From Acinetobacter kanungonis (lineage in GTDB: Bacteria; Pseudomonadota; Gammaproteobacteria; Pseudomonadales; Moraxellaceae): 64,000 nucleotides of DNA. Position 1 is the stretch's first letter. Every line of letters starts with the position of its first letter. A program made the position numbers and the translations under genes. The notes beneath the pieces are model-generated. The model saw nothing but the letters and a program-made list of their open reading frames with translations. It did no database searches and was not told the origin of the DNA. This document shows, piece by piece, positions 35,859-45,186 of this stretch. The DNA lies in assembly GCF_009939195.1 (NCBI RefSeq), contig NZ_JAACKC010000002.1, positions 62,001 through 126,000 of the forward strand, written 5' to 3'.

Positions 35859-37049
35859 ATGGCCTCATTTGAATTTTTAGAAGATGATCAAAACGATAGC
35901 AACGGTCAAGCCCGTTTCACTGTATTTGGTGTAGGTGGTGCAGGCGGTAATGCTGTTCAACACATGTTGGAATCTGACATTCAAGGCGTAAAATTTGTTT
36001 GTGCCAATACGGACAAACAAGCATTAGACCGTATGAATGCACAATTCAAAATCCAGTTGGGTGAGCAAAGCACGCGTGGTTTGGGTGCAGGTGCCAATCC
36101 GCAAGTGGGACAAACCGCTGCTGAAGAAAGTCGCGAGTTAATTCGTCAGCATCTTGAAGGCACCGATATGGTGTTCGTCACTGCGGGTATGGGTGGTGGT
36201 ACAGGTACAGGTGCTGCACCCGTGGTTGCCGAAATTGCCAAAGAAATGGGGATTTTGACCGTAGGTGTGGTCACTACACCATTCAATTTTGAAGGGAAGC
36301 GTCGTCAACAATCTGCGGAAAAAGGCATTGAGGCTTTAGAAGCACATGTCGACTCGCTGATCATCATTCCGAACCAACGCTTATTAAAAGTGTTCCGCGA
36401 CATCTCAATGAAAGATGCCTATAAGAAAGCGGACGATGTATTGCTGAATGCAGTCCGTAGTATCTTTGATTTGGTGGTTCGCCCTGGTCATATTAACCTT
36501 GACTTTGCTGACTTGAAAACTGCAATGAGTACTCGTGGTTATGCCATGATGGGTGCAGGTTCTGGTCGTGGTGAGCATCGTGCACGCCAAGCAGCAGAAC
36601 AAGCAATTCGTAGTCCATTGTTAGATAACGTCACCATTATGAATGCCAAAGGCATTTTAATTAATGTGACGGGTGGCGATGATGTGACATTTGGTGAGAT
36701 CGAAGAAATCACGGATGTTGTAAACCAAATCGTTGACTTGGATGAAGGTCAGGTATTCTACGGTACCGTATTTGATCCAGATGCGCGTGATGAAATTAGC
36801 GTCACTGTGATTGCAACAGGTTTAACCCGTAATTCGGCGGATGCTATTGAGCCAACCAAACGCCCAACCACGGCACAGGTGTCACGTTCTGCAACTACAG
36901 CACATGCTGCGGTTGAAGAAGATGATGTTCCTGCGATTCAACGTCAACAAACCGATTCACCTGCGATTAATGCAGCTTCATCGGCGGGTGCTTCACGTCC
37001 TACACCAATGAGCATTCAAGATTATTTGAAGAATCAGCAACGTAAGTAA
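35859..37049 (+). CDS. ftsZ: Cell division protein FtsZ
   Basis: Tubulin-like GTPase forming the division ring. The 396-residue product contains VGGAGGNAV near 20, the tubulin signature [10 protein letters not shown] near 110 and NLDFADLKT near 210. A Thr/Ala/Gln-rich linker follows, and the C-terminal peptide [12 protein letters not shown] recruits FtsA/ZipA. The ATG at 35859 is preceded by AAAGG; an in-frame GTG at 35823 would add 12 residues without a ribosome site. It is followed by a strong terminator. Confidence 0.97.
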   Translation: MASFEFLEDDQNDSNGQARFTVFGVGGAGGNAVQHMLESDIQGVKFVCANTDKQALDRMNAQFKIQLGEQSTRGLGAGANPQVGQTAAEESRELIRQHLEGTDMVFVTAGMGGGTGTGAAPVVAEIAKEMGILTVGVVTTPFNFEGKRRQQSAEKGIEALEAHVDSLIIIPNQRLLKVFRDISMKDAYKKADDVLLNAVRSIFDLVVRPGHINLDFADLKTAMSTRGYAMMGAGSGRGEHRARQAAEQAIRSPLLDNVTIMNAKGILINVTGGDDVTFGEIEEITDVVNQIVDLDEGQVFYGTVFDPDARDEISVTVIATGLTRNSADAIEPTKRPTTAQVSRSATTAHAAVEEDDVPAIQRQQTDSPAINAASSAGASRPTPMSIQDYLKNQQRK

Positions 37050-37080
37050 TTATTTAATAATATCTTTTTATCAAGATATG

Positions 37081-37117
37081 ACAAAAAGGTAGCGCATTCG
37101 CTACCTTTTTGTTTTTT
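37081..37117 (+). terminator. ftsZ terminator
   Basis: A 14-bp perfect stem, 37081-37094 with 37099-37112 (AAGGTAGCG/CGCTACCTT core), loop CATT, then T-run. Confidence 0.92.
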
Positions 37118-37174
37118 ATCAATGGCTAAATATGCTAACGTATAGCGGTTTTATGGGCAGATGATAGAAAAAGC

Positions 37175-38077
37175 ATGTTGAAACAGCGTACCCTGCAACG
37201 TGTCGTGAAAGCGAGCGGTATTGGTCTTCATAGTGGGCAAAAGGTATTAATGAACTTTGTGCCGCACCATGTGGATGGGGGCATTGTGTTTCGTCGTATT
37301 GATCTTGATCCGCCCGTCGATATTCCTGCCGATGCCATGCTGATTCAAGAAGCATTTATGTGCTCCAATTTGGTTCAAGAAGATGCCAAAGTGGGCACCA
37401 TTGAGCACGTGATGAGTGCAATCGCAGGTCTAGGCATTGATAATTTAATTATTGAAGTCTCTGCTTCTGAAGTCCCAATTATGGATGGCAGTGCAGGTCC
37501 GTTTATTTATCTATTAATGCAGGGCGGTTTGGTCGAGCAAAATGCACCAAAAAAATTCATCCGAATTTTAAAGCCTGTTGAAGCGCTTATTGATGATAAG
37601 CGTGCCATCTTTACCCCGCATTCGGGCTTTCAGCTCAATTTCACCATTGATTTTGATCATCCCGCATTTAAAAAAGAATATCAGTCCGCCACCATTGATT
37701 TTTCTACTGAAACTTTTGTCTACGAAGTGAGTGAAGCACGTACTTTCGGCTTTATGAAAGATCTCGATTACCTCAAAGCCAATAACTTGGCATTGGGTGC
37801 AAGCTTAGATAATGCGATTGGTGTGGATGATACAGGTGTGGTCAACGAAGAAGGACTACGCTTCTCTGACGAATTTGTTCGTCACAAAATATTAGATGCC
37901 GTGGGCGATTTATATTTATTGGGACATCAAATTATTGCGAAATTTGATGGATATAAGTCAGGTCATGCTTTAAACAACCAATTGTTGCGCAATGTCCAAA
38001 GTGATCCAAGCAGCTACGAAATTGTAACATTTGATGACATAGATCAATGTCCAATCCCTTATGTAAGTGTGACATAA
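37175..38077 (+). CDS. lpxC: UDP-3-O-acyl-N-acetylglucosamine deacetylase
   Basis: Committed zinc-dependent step of lipid A synthesis. 300 residues: [20 protein letters not shown] at the start, the zinc ligand His in GTIEHVMSA near 75, [10 protein letters not shown] near 100, and [14 protein letters not shown] plus [11 protein letters not shown] near the C-terminus. lpxC after ftsZ is the standard order. In Acinetobacter, loss of lpxC is a known route to LOS-deficient colistin resistance; this copy is intact. Confidence 0.97.
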   Translation: MLKQRTLQRVVKASGIGLHSGQKVLMNFVPHHVDGGIVFRRIDLDPPVDIPADAMLIQEAFMCSNLVQEDAKVGTIEHVMSAIAGLGIDNLIIEVSASEVPIMDGSAGPFIYLLMQGGLVEQNAPKKFIRILKPVEALIDDKRAIFTPHSGFQLNFTIDFDHPAFKKEYQSATIDFSTETFVYEVSEARTFGFMKDLDYLKANNLALGASLDNAIGVDDTGVVNEEGLRFSDEFVRHKILDAVGDLYLLGHQIIAKFDGYKSGHALNNQLLRNVQSDPSSYEIVTFDDIDQCPIPYVSVT

Positions 38078-38174
38078 GTCATTGTCTTACATGGGTTACA
38101 TTATAATATAACAAATAAGAGTGTGATAATTGTCACATTTAAGCATTGAAACATTTTCTAGGAACGCGTCTGGG

Positions 38175-38618
38175 TTACTTTTTATTGCTTGCCAAACGTA
38201 GCATCGCTTGGCTAAGCTTAGGGTCGCTCACAAAGTCAGCAGCCCCTTTTAATAAGTCTTGGGTTTCTGTGCTTAAAGACCGAGAAGATGGTTCAGTGGT
38301 CGGGTGTGTAGTTTTGGGGGAAACTCTCAAACGTACCTGAAGCTTTTGTAAATCTTTAAGTTCTTCGAGTCGAGCTAATTCAACAATATAGTGTTTTTGC
38401 AAATAACCCAGCTGACTCACCATCGCTTGATTTTCACCTGTTATGGTCAAAACACCATGTTGATAACAAGCAACCTGCCATTGCTCTGGTTGAGGCAATA
38501 ACGGTTGAATAAGTTTGCTAAGTTTCTGCCATGCAGCAACTTGGGTTGAGAGAAACGATAAGTTTCCTGTTTTTATGCGTTTTCTTGTTTGTTGAAAGAG
38601 ATTCTCTGGTTCGGACAT
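38175..38618 (-). CDS. DciA-like protein (DUF721)
   Basis: A 147-residue cytoplasmic protein. It has a helical N-terminal part (KLSKLIQPLLPQPEQWQVACYQHGVLTI), the KH-like core of DUF721/DciA (ENQAMVSQLGYLQKHYI) and a low-complexity C-terminal tail. DciA is the ancestral loader of the DnaB helicase. The place next to lpxC and an M23 peptidase matches the dciA position of Pseudomonas. The ATG at 38618 has AAGG eight bases upstream; an ATG five codons earlier lacks one. It is on the strand opposite to its neighbours. The family call is moderately secure. Confidence 0.65.
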   Translation of the reverse strand: MSEPENLFQQTRKRIKTGNLSFLSTQVAAWQKLSKLIQPLLPQPEQWQVACYQHGVLTITGENQAMVSQLGYLQKHYIVELARLEELKDLQKLQVRLRVSPKTTHPTTEPSSRSLSTETQDLLKGAADFVSDPKLSQAMLRLASNKK

Positions 38619-38725
38619 ACATATTACCTTCATATTTGTGTCTTAATCTTATGCGCTCCTTTCAGTAGATATCAAGGAAGAGATCACGCAAGGAACTTTT
38701 GTAAGAACAGTTTAAAGAGGTTTTT

Positions 38726-39415
38726 ATGCACACGAGACGTATTTTATTGGCGTTTTCTTTAGCAGCTTCGGCCGCATCGGTCGCTTTCGCTGATTTAGTT
38801 CAATTGAATTCAAATACCACTGCTTCACCAGATCGTATTGAACAGCTTACTCAAACACTTGCCCAAGGTTCGTATGCTGAACCTGAAGATATTGATATCC
38901 CTGCAAGCACACAAGTATCCGTTAAGCTGCGTGAAAAAACAGTTGAACTCAACAACGAGTCGATTGCTAAAAAATATGGCACTAAAGCTACGTATTCAGC
39001 ATCTTCAAATAATCCTTATTCATGGTTAGTGACTCATCCATTGCCAGACATGAAACGTGTTAGCTCAAATTATGGTGGTCGTACCATGGGTGGCCGCGCT
39101 GAACATCACTCTGGATTGGATTTATCTGCGCCAAGTGGTACTCCGATTTATGCAACGGGTCCTGGTGTCGTAACCAAGTCGGGTTGGGGCTCAGGTTATG
39201 GTCAATACGTTGAAATCAATCACGGGAATGGCTATATCACGCGTTATGCTCATGCTTCTCGTCTAGTGGCACGTGTGGGTGATCGCGTAGAAGCGGGTGA
39301 ACACATTGCCAATGTTGGCTGTACAGGTCGTTGTACGGGTCCACATTTACATTATGAAGTAGTAAAAGATGGTCAGCGTAAAAATCCATCTACCTACTTA
39401 GCGATGTTGCCATAA
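38726..39415 (+). CDS. M23-family (LytM-type) peptidase
   Basis: A 229-residue secreted protein: signal peptide ending VAFAD, a linker of about 80 residues, and a C-terminal LytM domain with HHSGLDLSAPSGTPIYATG (zinc His and Asp) near residue 130 and GPHLHYEV near the end. All zinc ligands are visible, so it is likely an active peptidoglycan endopeptidase. A match to the gene next to lpxC in Pseudomonas is plausible. Own terminator downstream. Confidence 0.85.
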   Translation: MHTRRILLAFSLAASAASVAFADLVQLNSNTTASPDRIEQLTQTLAQGSYAEPEDIDIPASTQVSVKLREKTVELNNESIAKKYGTKATYSASSNNPYSWLVTHPLPDMKRVSSNYGGRTMGGRAEHHSGLDLSAPSGTPIYATGPGVVTKSGWGSGYGQYVEINHGNGYITRYAHASRLVARVGDRVEAGEHIANVGCTGRCTGPHLHYEVVKDGQRKNPSTYLAMLP

Positions 39416-39448
39416 TCGTACCTCGAATTTATTCCTTAAATTCCTTCA

Positions 39449-39496
39449 AAGGCAGTACATTGGGTCTAACCTCTTTCCAATGTGCTGCCTTTTTGT
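39449..39496 (+). terminator. Terminator after the M23 peptidase gene
   Basis: AGGCAGTACATTGG (39450-39463) pairs with CCAATGTGCTGCCT (39477-39490; one mismatch), then a T-run. Confidence 0.8.
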
Positions 39497-39689
39497 TTCT
39501 GTGAGATTTGCACCAAAACAGGGATGTTTTCTTCACCTTTTTTCATACTATCAGGCAAAAGAATTTTGTTTGTATGAAAAATCTACATTATTGGCGATTT
39601 TTTGTTAATTTGAGTGTTAAATCGTCAGCAATTATTTATTTTATAAATAGTGGTGCATGTCCGTATTCAGCTGTAGCGATAACTTCTAA

Positions 39690-39704
39690 TACCAAAGTAT
39701 GGTA
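39690..39704. promoter_or_regulatory. Inverted repeat in the aceE promoter region
   Basis: TACCA-AAGTA-TGGTA, 40 bases before aceE and overlapping AT-rich promoter-like sequence (TATATAAAAT). It may be an operator for a GntR/PdhR-type regulator. The rest of the 328-base gap 39416-39743 holds the upstream terminator and AT-rich sequence. Confidence 0.4.
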
Positions 39705-39743
39705 CATATATAAAATAGATTAAGCTCAAGGAATAGGTGGATT

Positions 39744-42458
39744 ATGGCGTTTTATGGCGATACTGATGCGCAAGAAACCCAAGAATGGCAAGATGCTTTT
39801 GATTCGGTTCTAAAACACATGGGAACAGAACGCGCTGCATTTTTATTAGAAAAATTATATCAACGTGCAATCGCGAAACATGTTCCTATTCAGCGCTTAA
39901 ATACTCCTTATTTAAATACGGTTTCAGTTGACGAAACTCCTGCAATGCCAGGCGATCAGGATATGGAGCGTCGTATTCGCGCGCTGATCCGTTGGAATGC
40001 TCTGGCAATGGTTTTACGTGCCAACAAAACAGGTGACGACTTAGGTGGTCACTTGGCAAGTTTTGCATCTTCAGCAACTTTATACGATGTTGGTTTTAAC
40101 CACTTCTTCCGCGCAAACAGCAATAACTTTGGCGGAGATATGATTTATTACCAAGGTCACTGTGCGCCTGGTATTTATGCACGTTCTTTCTTGGAAGGAC
40201 GTTTAACTGAAGAACAGTTAAGTAATTTCCGCCGTGAAGTGGGCGGCAACGGTTTGCCAAGCTATCCACATCCATATTTAATGCCGGACTATTGGCAGTT
40301 CCCAACGGTATCGATGGGTCTGGGTCCAATCATGTCGATTTATCAAGCACACATTCAAAAATATTTGATGAACCGTGGCTTGATCAAAGAAGAAGATCGT
40401 AAAGTCTGGGCTTATCTTGGCGATGGTGAGATGGATGAGCCGGAAAGTACGGGTGCAATCTCGCTTGCTGGTCGTGAGAAATTGGATAACCTGATCTGGG
40501 TGGTGAACTGTAACTTACAGCGTCTAGATGGTCCGGTACGTGGTAACGGTAAAATCATTCAAGAATTAGAATCGTTATTCCGTGGCGCGGGCTGGCGTGT
40601 CATTAAAGTAGTCTGGGGTCGTCATTGGGATCCATTATTGGCGAAAGACACCACAGGTGCTTTAAAAGCAGTGATGGAAGAAACAGTTGATGGTGAGTAC
40701 CAACGCTATCAAGTGAAAGGCGGCGCATATACGCGTGAGAAATTCTTTGGCAAGTATCCAGAAGCTGCGGAACTTGTAAAAGATTTAAGTGATGAAGACA
40801 TCGATAATCTCAACCGTGGTGGTCATGACCCGTACAAAGTTTTTGCAGCCTATGCGGAAGCAATGAAAGCCAAAGGTCAACCAACCGTTATTCTTGCAAA
40901 AACGGTTAAAGGTTATGGTTTGTCTGAAGAAATTGAAGCGGTGAACAAAACTCACCAAATCAAAAAAATGCAGATCGACTCTTTGAAATATGTGCGTGAC
41001 CGTTTCAACCTGCCATTTACAGATGATAAGTTAGAAGAGCTTCCATTCTACCGTCCAAGTGAAAACTCGCCAGAAATGAAATATATGAAGGCGCGTCGTG
41101 AAGCTTTAGGTGGCTATCTACCTGCACGTCGTAAAGAGAGTGAGCAATTAGCCATTCCTGAATTGTCGGTATTTGATGCGGTACTCAAAGGTTCTGCGGG
41201 CAAAGAACAATCCACCACGATGGTGATGGTGCGTTTAATCGCTTCTTTATTGAAAGAAAAAGCAATTAAAGACCGCGTAGTGCCAATCGTTCCTGACGAA
41301 GCGCGTACTTTCGGTTTAGAAGGTATGTTCCGTCAGTTGGGTATTTATGCTGCGCATGGTCAGAAATATACCCCTGAAGACCAAGAACAGTTGATGCATT
41401 ACCGTGAAGCCAAAGACGGTCACATGTTACAAGAAGGGATTAACGAAGCTGGTGCGATGAGTGCATGGGCAGCGTTGGCAACCAGTTATTCAACCAATAA
41501 CTTGCCAATGATTCCAATGTACATGTACTACTCAATGTTTGGTTTCCAACGTATTGGTGATATTGCATGGGCGGCAGGTGATGCTCAAGCGCAAGGTTTC
41601 TTGCTAGGTGCAACTGCAGGTCGTACCACACTGAACGGTGAAGGCTTACAACACCAAGATGGTCACTCACACATCCTTGCAAACACCATTCCAAACTGTG
41701 TGTCGTATGACCCATGTTTCGGTTATGAATTGGCGGTGATCGTGCATGACGGTTTACAACGTATGTATGTGAACCAAGAGCGTGTGTTCTACTACTTAAC
41801 CGTAATGAACGAAAACTACGAGCATCCTGAAATGCCAGCGGGCGCAGAGGAAGGCATCAAACGTGGTATGTACTTGTTCCAACAAGATGAAAAAGCCACT
41901 GTTCAGTTGATGGGTTCAGGTGTAATTCTGCGTGAAGTGATTAAGGCTGCGAAAATCTTACGTGATGAATACCAAATCCATTCAAACGTATGGAGCGTGA
42001 CCAGCTTTAACGAGTTGGCGCGTGATGGTATGGCATGTGAAGAATACAACCGCTTACATCCTTTAGCTGAACAAGCCAAAGAAGCGTGGGTATCTGAGTT
42101 GCTTCGTCCTACCGATGGTATCGTGGTTTCTGCAACGGATCATATGCGTGCTTATAGCGAACAAATCCGTGCTTATCTGCCAGACAACCGTCCATTCGTG
42201 GCTTTAGGTACTGATGGTTATGGCCGTTCTGATACACGTGCCAACCTACGTAGCTACTTCGGTGTCGATGCAGCGCATATTGTGGTTGCAACCTTGAAAA
42301 AGTTAGCGGACGAAGGTGAAGTAGATGCACGCTTAGTGAAAGATGCGATTTCTTCATTTGAACTTGATACAGACCGTCCAGTGGCATGGGCACCTCAGGC
42401 GCACCCTGAAGTTCATGCAGTTGCGGACTACAAAGAACAATCAGGTGAGGAGAACTAA
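39744..42458 (+). CDS. aceE: Pyruvate dehydrogenase E1 component (homodimeric)
   Basis: Thiamine-diphosphate-dependent decarboxylase that acetylates the lipoyl groups of AceF. 904 residues, the size of homodimeric E1. Visible are the ThDP-binding GDGEMDEPESTGAI...N motif near residue 226 and His-containing segments GGHLASFASSATLYDVGFNH (residues about 102-121). The C-terminal transketolase-like domain has TSFNELARDG and GTDGYGRSDTR. aceF starts two bases after the stop. pdhR is not adjacent, unlike E. coli. Confidence 0.97.
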   Translation: MAFYGDTDAQETQEWQDAFDSVLKHMGTERAAFLLEKLYQRAIAKHVPIQRLNTPYLNTVSVDETPAMPGDQDMERRIRALIRWNALAMVLRANKTGDDLGGHLASFASSATLYDVGFNHFFRANSNNFGGDMIYYQGHCAPGIYARSFLEGRLTEEQLSNFRREVGGNGLPSYPHPYLMPDYWQFPTVSMGLGPIMSIYQAHIQKYLMNRGLIKEEDRKVWAYLGDGEMDEPESTGAISLAGREKLDNLIWVVNCNLQRLDGPVRGNGKIIQELESLFRGAGWRVIKVVWGRHWDPLLAKDTTGALKAVMEETVDGEYQRYQVKGGAYTREKFFGKYPEAAELVKDLSDEDIDNLNRGGHDPYKVFAAYAEAMKAKGQPTVILAKTVKGYGLSEEIEAVNKTHQIKKMQIDSLKYVRDRFNLPFTDDKLEELPFYRPSENSPEMKYMKARREALGGYLPARRKESEQLAIPELSVFDAVLKGSAGKEQSTTMVMVRLIASLLKEKAIKDRVVPIVPDEARTFGLEGMFRQLGIYAAHGQKYTPEDQEQLMHYREAKDGHMLQEGINEAGAMSAWAALATSYSTNNLPMIPMYMYYSMFGFQRIGDIAWAAGDAQAQGFLLGATAGRTTLNGEGLQHQDGHSHILANTIPNCVSYDPCFGYELAVIVHDGLQRMYVNQERVFYYLTVMNENYEHPEMPAGAEEGIKRGMYLFQQDEKATVQLMGSGVILREVIKAAKILRDEYQIHSNVWSVTSFNELARDGMACEEYNRLHPLAEQAKEAWVSELLRPTDGIVVSATDHMRAYSEQIRAYLPDNRPFVALGTDGYGRSDTRANLRSYFGVDAAHIVVATLKKLADEGEVDARLVKDAISSFELDTDRPVAWAPQAHPEVHAVADYKEQSGEEN

Positions 42459-42460
42459 GT

Positions 42461-44425
42461 ATGCAAATTACAACACCTGATATTGGCGTAGATAAAGCTA
42501 CGGTTGCCGAAATTTTAGTGAAAGTGGGCGATCAGATTGCGGTGGATGACAGTCTGGTTTTGCTTGAGTCTGATAAAGCCTCTGTTGAAGTGCCAAGCAC
42601 TTCAGCAGGCGTGGTGAAAAGCATTAAAGTTACAGTGGGTGATGAAGTTTCTGAAGGCGCTGTCCTGATTGAGCTTGAATCAGAAGCTGCTGCGACTCCT
42701 GCTGCTGCAAAAGTTGAAGAAAAAGCGGCTGAACCTGCTGCAGTGGTTGCAACACCAGAAGTGGCTGCTCCTGTTGCAGCGAGCCAAGCAGCGCCAAGTG
42801 CTGTGGTTGATGTGCAAGTTCCTGACATTGGCGTTGAAAAAGCAGTTGTGGGCGAAATTCTGGTTCAAGTTGGCGATACGATTGAGATCGATCAAAGTAT
42901 CGTGGTGGTTGAATCGGACAAAGCGACGGTTGAAGTGCCGAGCACAGTTGCGGGCACAGTGGAAAGCGTTGAAATTCAAGCTGGCGACACCGTGAAAGAA
43001 GGCGTGGTGTTGTTAAAAGTGAAAGTGGCAGGTGCTGCTCCAGCAACGACCACGCAAGCAGCTGTCAGCACGCCTGCACCAGTTGCTGAGCCTGTACAGG
43101 CAGCGGTTGCTCCTGCAGCACCAGTGGCAGCAGGACCAGTTGAAATTACTGTACCTGACTTGGGTGTCGACAAAGCTGCAGTCGCTGAAATTTTAGTGAG
43201 TGTAGGTGATCGTGTTGAGAACGATCAAAGCATCATTGTGGTTGAATCGGATAAAGCGACCGTTGAAGTGCCAAGCACGACTGCGGGCGTGATTAAAGCC
43301 ATTCATGTTGCTGCTGGACAAAGTGTTGCACAAGGCATGCCTTTGGTGACCATTGAAGCTGAATCGGTAGCGCCTGCGGCACAAGTTGCTGCAGCACCAG
43401 CCAAAGCACAAACCCAAGCCGCTGCTGCACCAGCACCTCTAGCCGCGAAAGTTGAATCTGCACCTGTAGTGACAACTGGGGCAGACAAGCTGACCAAAGA
43501 GCAAAGTGCAGAAAATGCAAAAGTCTATGCAGGCCCTGCAGTGCGTAAATTAGCACGTGAGTTAGGCGTTGTACTGGCTCAAGTACAAAACTCAGGTCCA
43601 CATGGTCGCTTAATGAAAGAAGACGTGTTTGCCTATGTGAAAGCTCGCTTAACTGCACCACAAGCAGCACCCGTGGCTGCGGCAGCACCAGCAGTTTCAG
43701 GCTTGCCGAAATTGCCAGACTTCACGGCTTTCGGTGGTGTGGAAGAAAAAGTGCTGACGCGTTTACAGCAAGTTTCAATTCCGCAATTGTCATTGAATAA
43801 CTTCATTCCGCAAGTGACGCAGTTCGATTTGGCTGACATTACTGCGTTAGAAGATTGGCGTAATGAGCTAAAAGGCAACTTCAAGAAAGAAGGTATCAGC
43901 CTGACCATTATGGCATTCATCATCAAAGCGGTTGCGCATTTGTTGAAAGAAGAGCGTGAGTTTGCAGGTCACTTGTCGGATGATGGCAAGTCAGTGCTAT
44001 TACGTAATGAAATCCATATGGGTATTGCAGTGGCAACCCCAGATGGCTTAACTGTTCCAGTGTTACGTAACCCAGACCAGAAAACCATTAAGCAAATTGC
44101 AGTTGAATTGGGTGTGATGGGTCAAAAAGCCCGTGACAAGAAACTTTCTCCGAAAGACTTGCAAGGTGCTAATTTCACCATTTCTAGCTTAGGCGCAATT
44201 GGTGGTACTGCATTTACCCCATTGGTGAACTGGCCACAAGTAGCAATTTTAGGGATCTCACCAGCGACCATGCAGCCTGTATGGAATGGTCAAGGTTTTG
44301 ATCCACGCCTGATGTTGCCGTTGTCTTTGTCTTATGATCACCGTGTAATTAATGGTGCAGATGCAGCACGCTTTACCAATAAGCTTACCAAGTTATTGGG
44401 CGATATTCGCAGTTTACTGCTCTAA
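42461..44425 (+). CDS. aceF: Pyruvate dehydrogenase E2, dihydrolipoamide acetyltransferase with three lipoyl domains
   Basis: E2 core of the pyruvate dehydrogenase complex, 654 residues. Three tandem lipoyl domains (about residues 1-75, 117-190 and 225-300) each carry the ESDKA lipoylation site. They are joined by Ala/Pro linkers of biased composition. A peripheral subunit-binding domain (AGPAVRKLARELGV, about 352-395) follows, then the catalytic domain with SYDHRVINGADAARF near the C-terminus. The repeats are near-identical in DNA, so frame-shadow ORFs abound here. lpd (E3) does not follow; it must lie elsewhere. Confidence 0.97.
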   Translation: MQITTPDIGVDKATVAEILVKVGDQIAVDDSLVLLESDKASVEVPSTSAGVVKSIKVTVGDEVSEGAVLIELESEAAATPAAAKVEEKAAEPAAVVATPEVAAPVAASQAAPSAVVDVQVPDIGVEKAVVGEILVQVGDTIEIDQSIVVVESDKATVEVPSTVAGTVESVEIQAGDTVKEGVVLLKVKVAGAAPATTTQAAVSTPAPVAEPVQAAVAPAAPVAAGPVEITVPDLGVDKAAVAEILVSVGDRVENDQSIIVVESDKATVEVPSTTAGVIKAIHVAAGQSVAQGMPLVTIEAESVAPAAQVAAAPAKAQTQAAAAPAPLAAKVESAPVVTTGADKLTKEQSAENAKVYAGPAVRKLARELGVVLAQVQNSGPHGRLMKEDVFAYVKARLTAPQAAPVAAAAPAVSGLPKLPDFTAFGGVEEKVLTRLQQVSIPQLSLNNFIPQVTQFDLADITALEDWRNELKGNFKKEGISLTIMAFIIKAVAHLLKEEREFAGHLSDDGKSVLLRNEIHMGIAVATPDGLTVPVLRNPDQKTIKQIAVELGVMGQKARDKKLSPKDLQGANFTISSLGAIGGTAFTPLVNWPQVAILGISPATMQPVWNGQGFDPRLMLPLSLSYDHRVINGADAARFTNKLTKLLGDIRSLLL

Positions 44426-44446
44426 TTTATTTTTAAATCAGCGCAT

Positions 44447-44473
44447 AAAACCTCGCCTCGGCGGGGTTTTTTA
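44447..44473 (+). terminator. aceF terminator
   Basis: AAAACC-T-CGCC / GGCG-G-GGTTTT followed by T-run; short GC-rich hairpin 22 bases after the stop. Confidence 0.88.
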
Positions 44474-44584
44474 TTGTGATGGATTTGGATAAATCGTAAA
44501 AATCTGTTGTGAAGTCTCTTACATTTGAGTGATTTAGTTAAAATGCATAAAGATGTCAAAAATAAATTGAATGCAGGGAGTTGC

Positions 44585-44884
44585 ATGCAGATGTTTGCCT
44601 TTTTTAAATTTATGCTGCCCGTTTTATTGTTGGTTTTGGTATTGATGGGGCTTTGGCTCAGTGTGCTGCATTTCCCATGGCATTGGGTGACGTATCTAGT
44701 GATGGGACTGGAAATTTTCACCGCCACGATTGTCTTTTCCATGGAATATCAGGCACAGCATATTGGGGGTGCCAGTGGTTGGGGCAGCTTTGGCTGGTTG
44801 GGATTTAATGTTGGCTTGGCGATGTTACTGGGATTGTGCCGTGGTGCACTGTGGTTATATCAGCGTTTCGGCTTTTCAGTTTGA
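44585..44884 (+). CDS. Small hypothetical inner-membrane protein
   Basis: About 99 residues with two or three hydrophobic helices (MLPVLLLVLVLMGLWLSVL; YLVMGLEIFTATIVF; GFNVGLAMLLGLCRGALWL). No family recognised. The start is uncertain: the ATG at 44585 has AGGGAG four bases upstream and an ATG two codons on is better spaced. An upstream TTG/ATG extension of 20 residues is possible but not needed. Its 3' end runs into the riboswitch promoter region. Confidence 0.55.
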   Translation: MQMFAFFKFMLPVLLLVLVLMGLWLSVLHFPWHWVTYLVMGLEIFTATIVFSMEYQAQHIGGASGWGSFGWLGFNVGLAMLLGLCRGALWLYQRFGFSV

Positions 44885-44929
44885 ACAGCCAAGCATGATA
44901 GTGGAAAACGAAAAACTACAATCAAAGAT

Positions 44930-44957
44930 TTGAAAAATTAGTGGAATTTTATATAAT
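44930..44957 (+). promoter_or_regulatory. Promoter of the Mn-riboswitch leader
   Basis: TTGAAA (44930-44935), 16-base spacer, TATAAT (44952-44957): a good sigma-70 promoter directly before the leader. Confidence 0.75.
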
Positions 44958-44966
44958 ACTGATGAT

Positions 44967-45125
44967 TCATTGGGGAGTAGCCGCTTTTTACGCTCCGTAA
45001 AAAGGTGATGATCAACATAATTGTTCCACAGAACATGGTCATCATAGCAAAGAACCAAATAAGCTCATAAAACAGCTTTTTTTGTTGGCAAGACCTTTGA
45101 TTTACCACTCTGCATCAATCTATTT
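44967..45125 (+). ncRNA. yybP-ykoY (Mn2+) riboswitch leader
   Basis: The leader before the GDT1-family exporter contains TGGGGAGTAGCCGC at 44971-44984, the invariant core of the yybP-ykoY class, followed by a loop-and-stem tract (ACGCTCCGTAAAAAGG). A second conserved arm lies near 45030-45060, with ACATGGTCATCAT. This class senses Mn2+ and turns on Mn exporters, which fits the adjacent gene. The 3' limit is estimated. An additional stem-loop follows at 45131-45173. Confidence 0.85.
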
Positions 45126-45130
45126 GATTT

Positions 45131-45173
45131 TGGCTAGCAGGAGGGGTAAGTCATAGGCAAATTTTGCTAGCCA
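45131..45173 (+). promoter_or_regulatory. Stem-loop enclosing a GGAGGGG motif upstream of the exporter
   Basis: TGGCTAGCA (45131-45139) pairs perfectly with TGCTAGCCA (45165-45173), with GGAGGGG at 45140-45146 in the loop. It ends 13 bases before the start codon and is a candidate for the expression platform of the riboswitch. Confidence 0.6.
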
Positions 45174-45186
45174 GAGAAAAGATGTT

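Noticed and set aside
42630-43046. Long antisense open frames inside aceF (up to 138 codons) and several sense-frame shadows
   Set aside because: They arise from the biased Ala/Pro/Val codons of the lipoyl repeats; they have Leu/Gln-rich or Asn-rich low-complexity products and no ribosome site.
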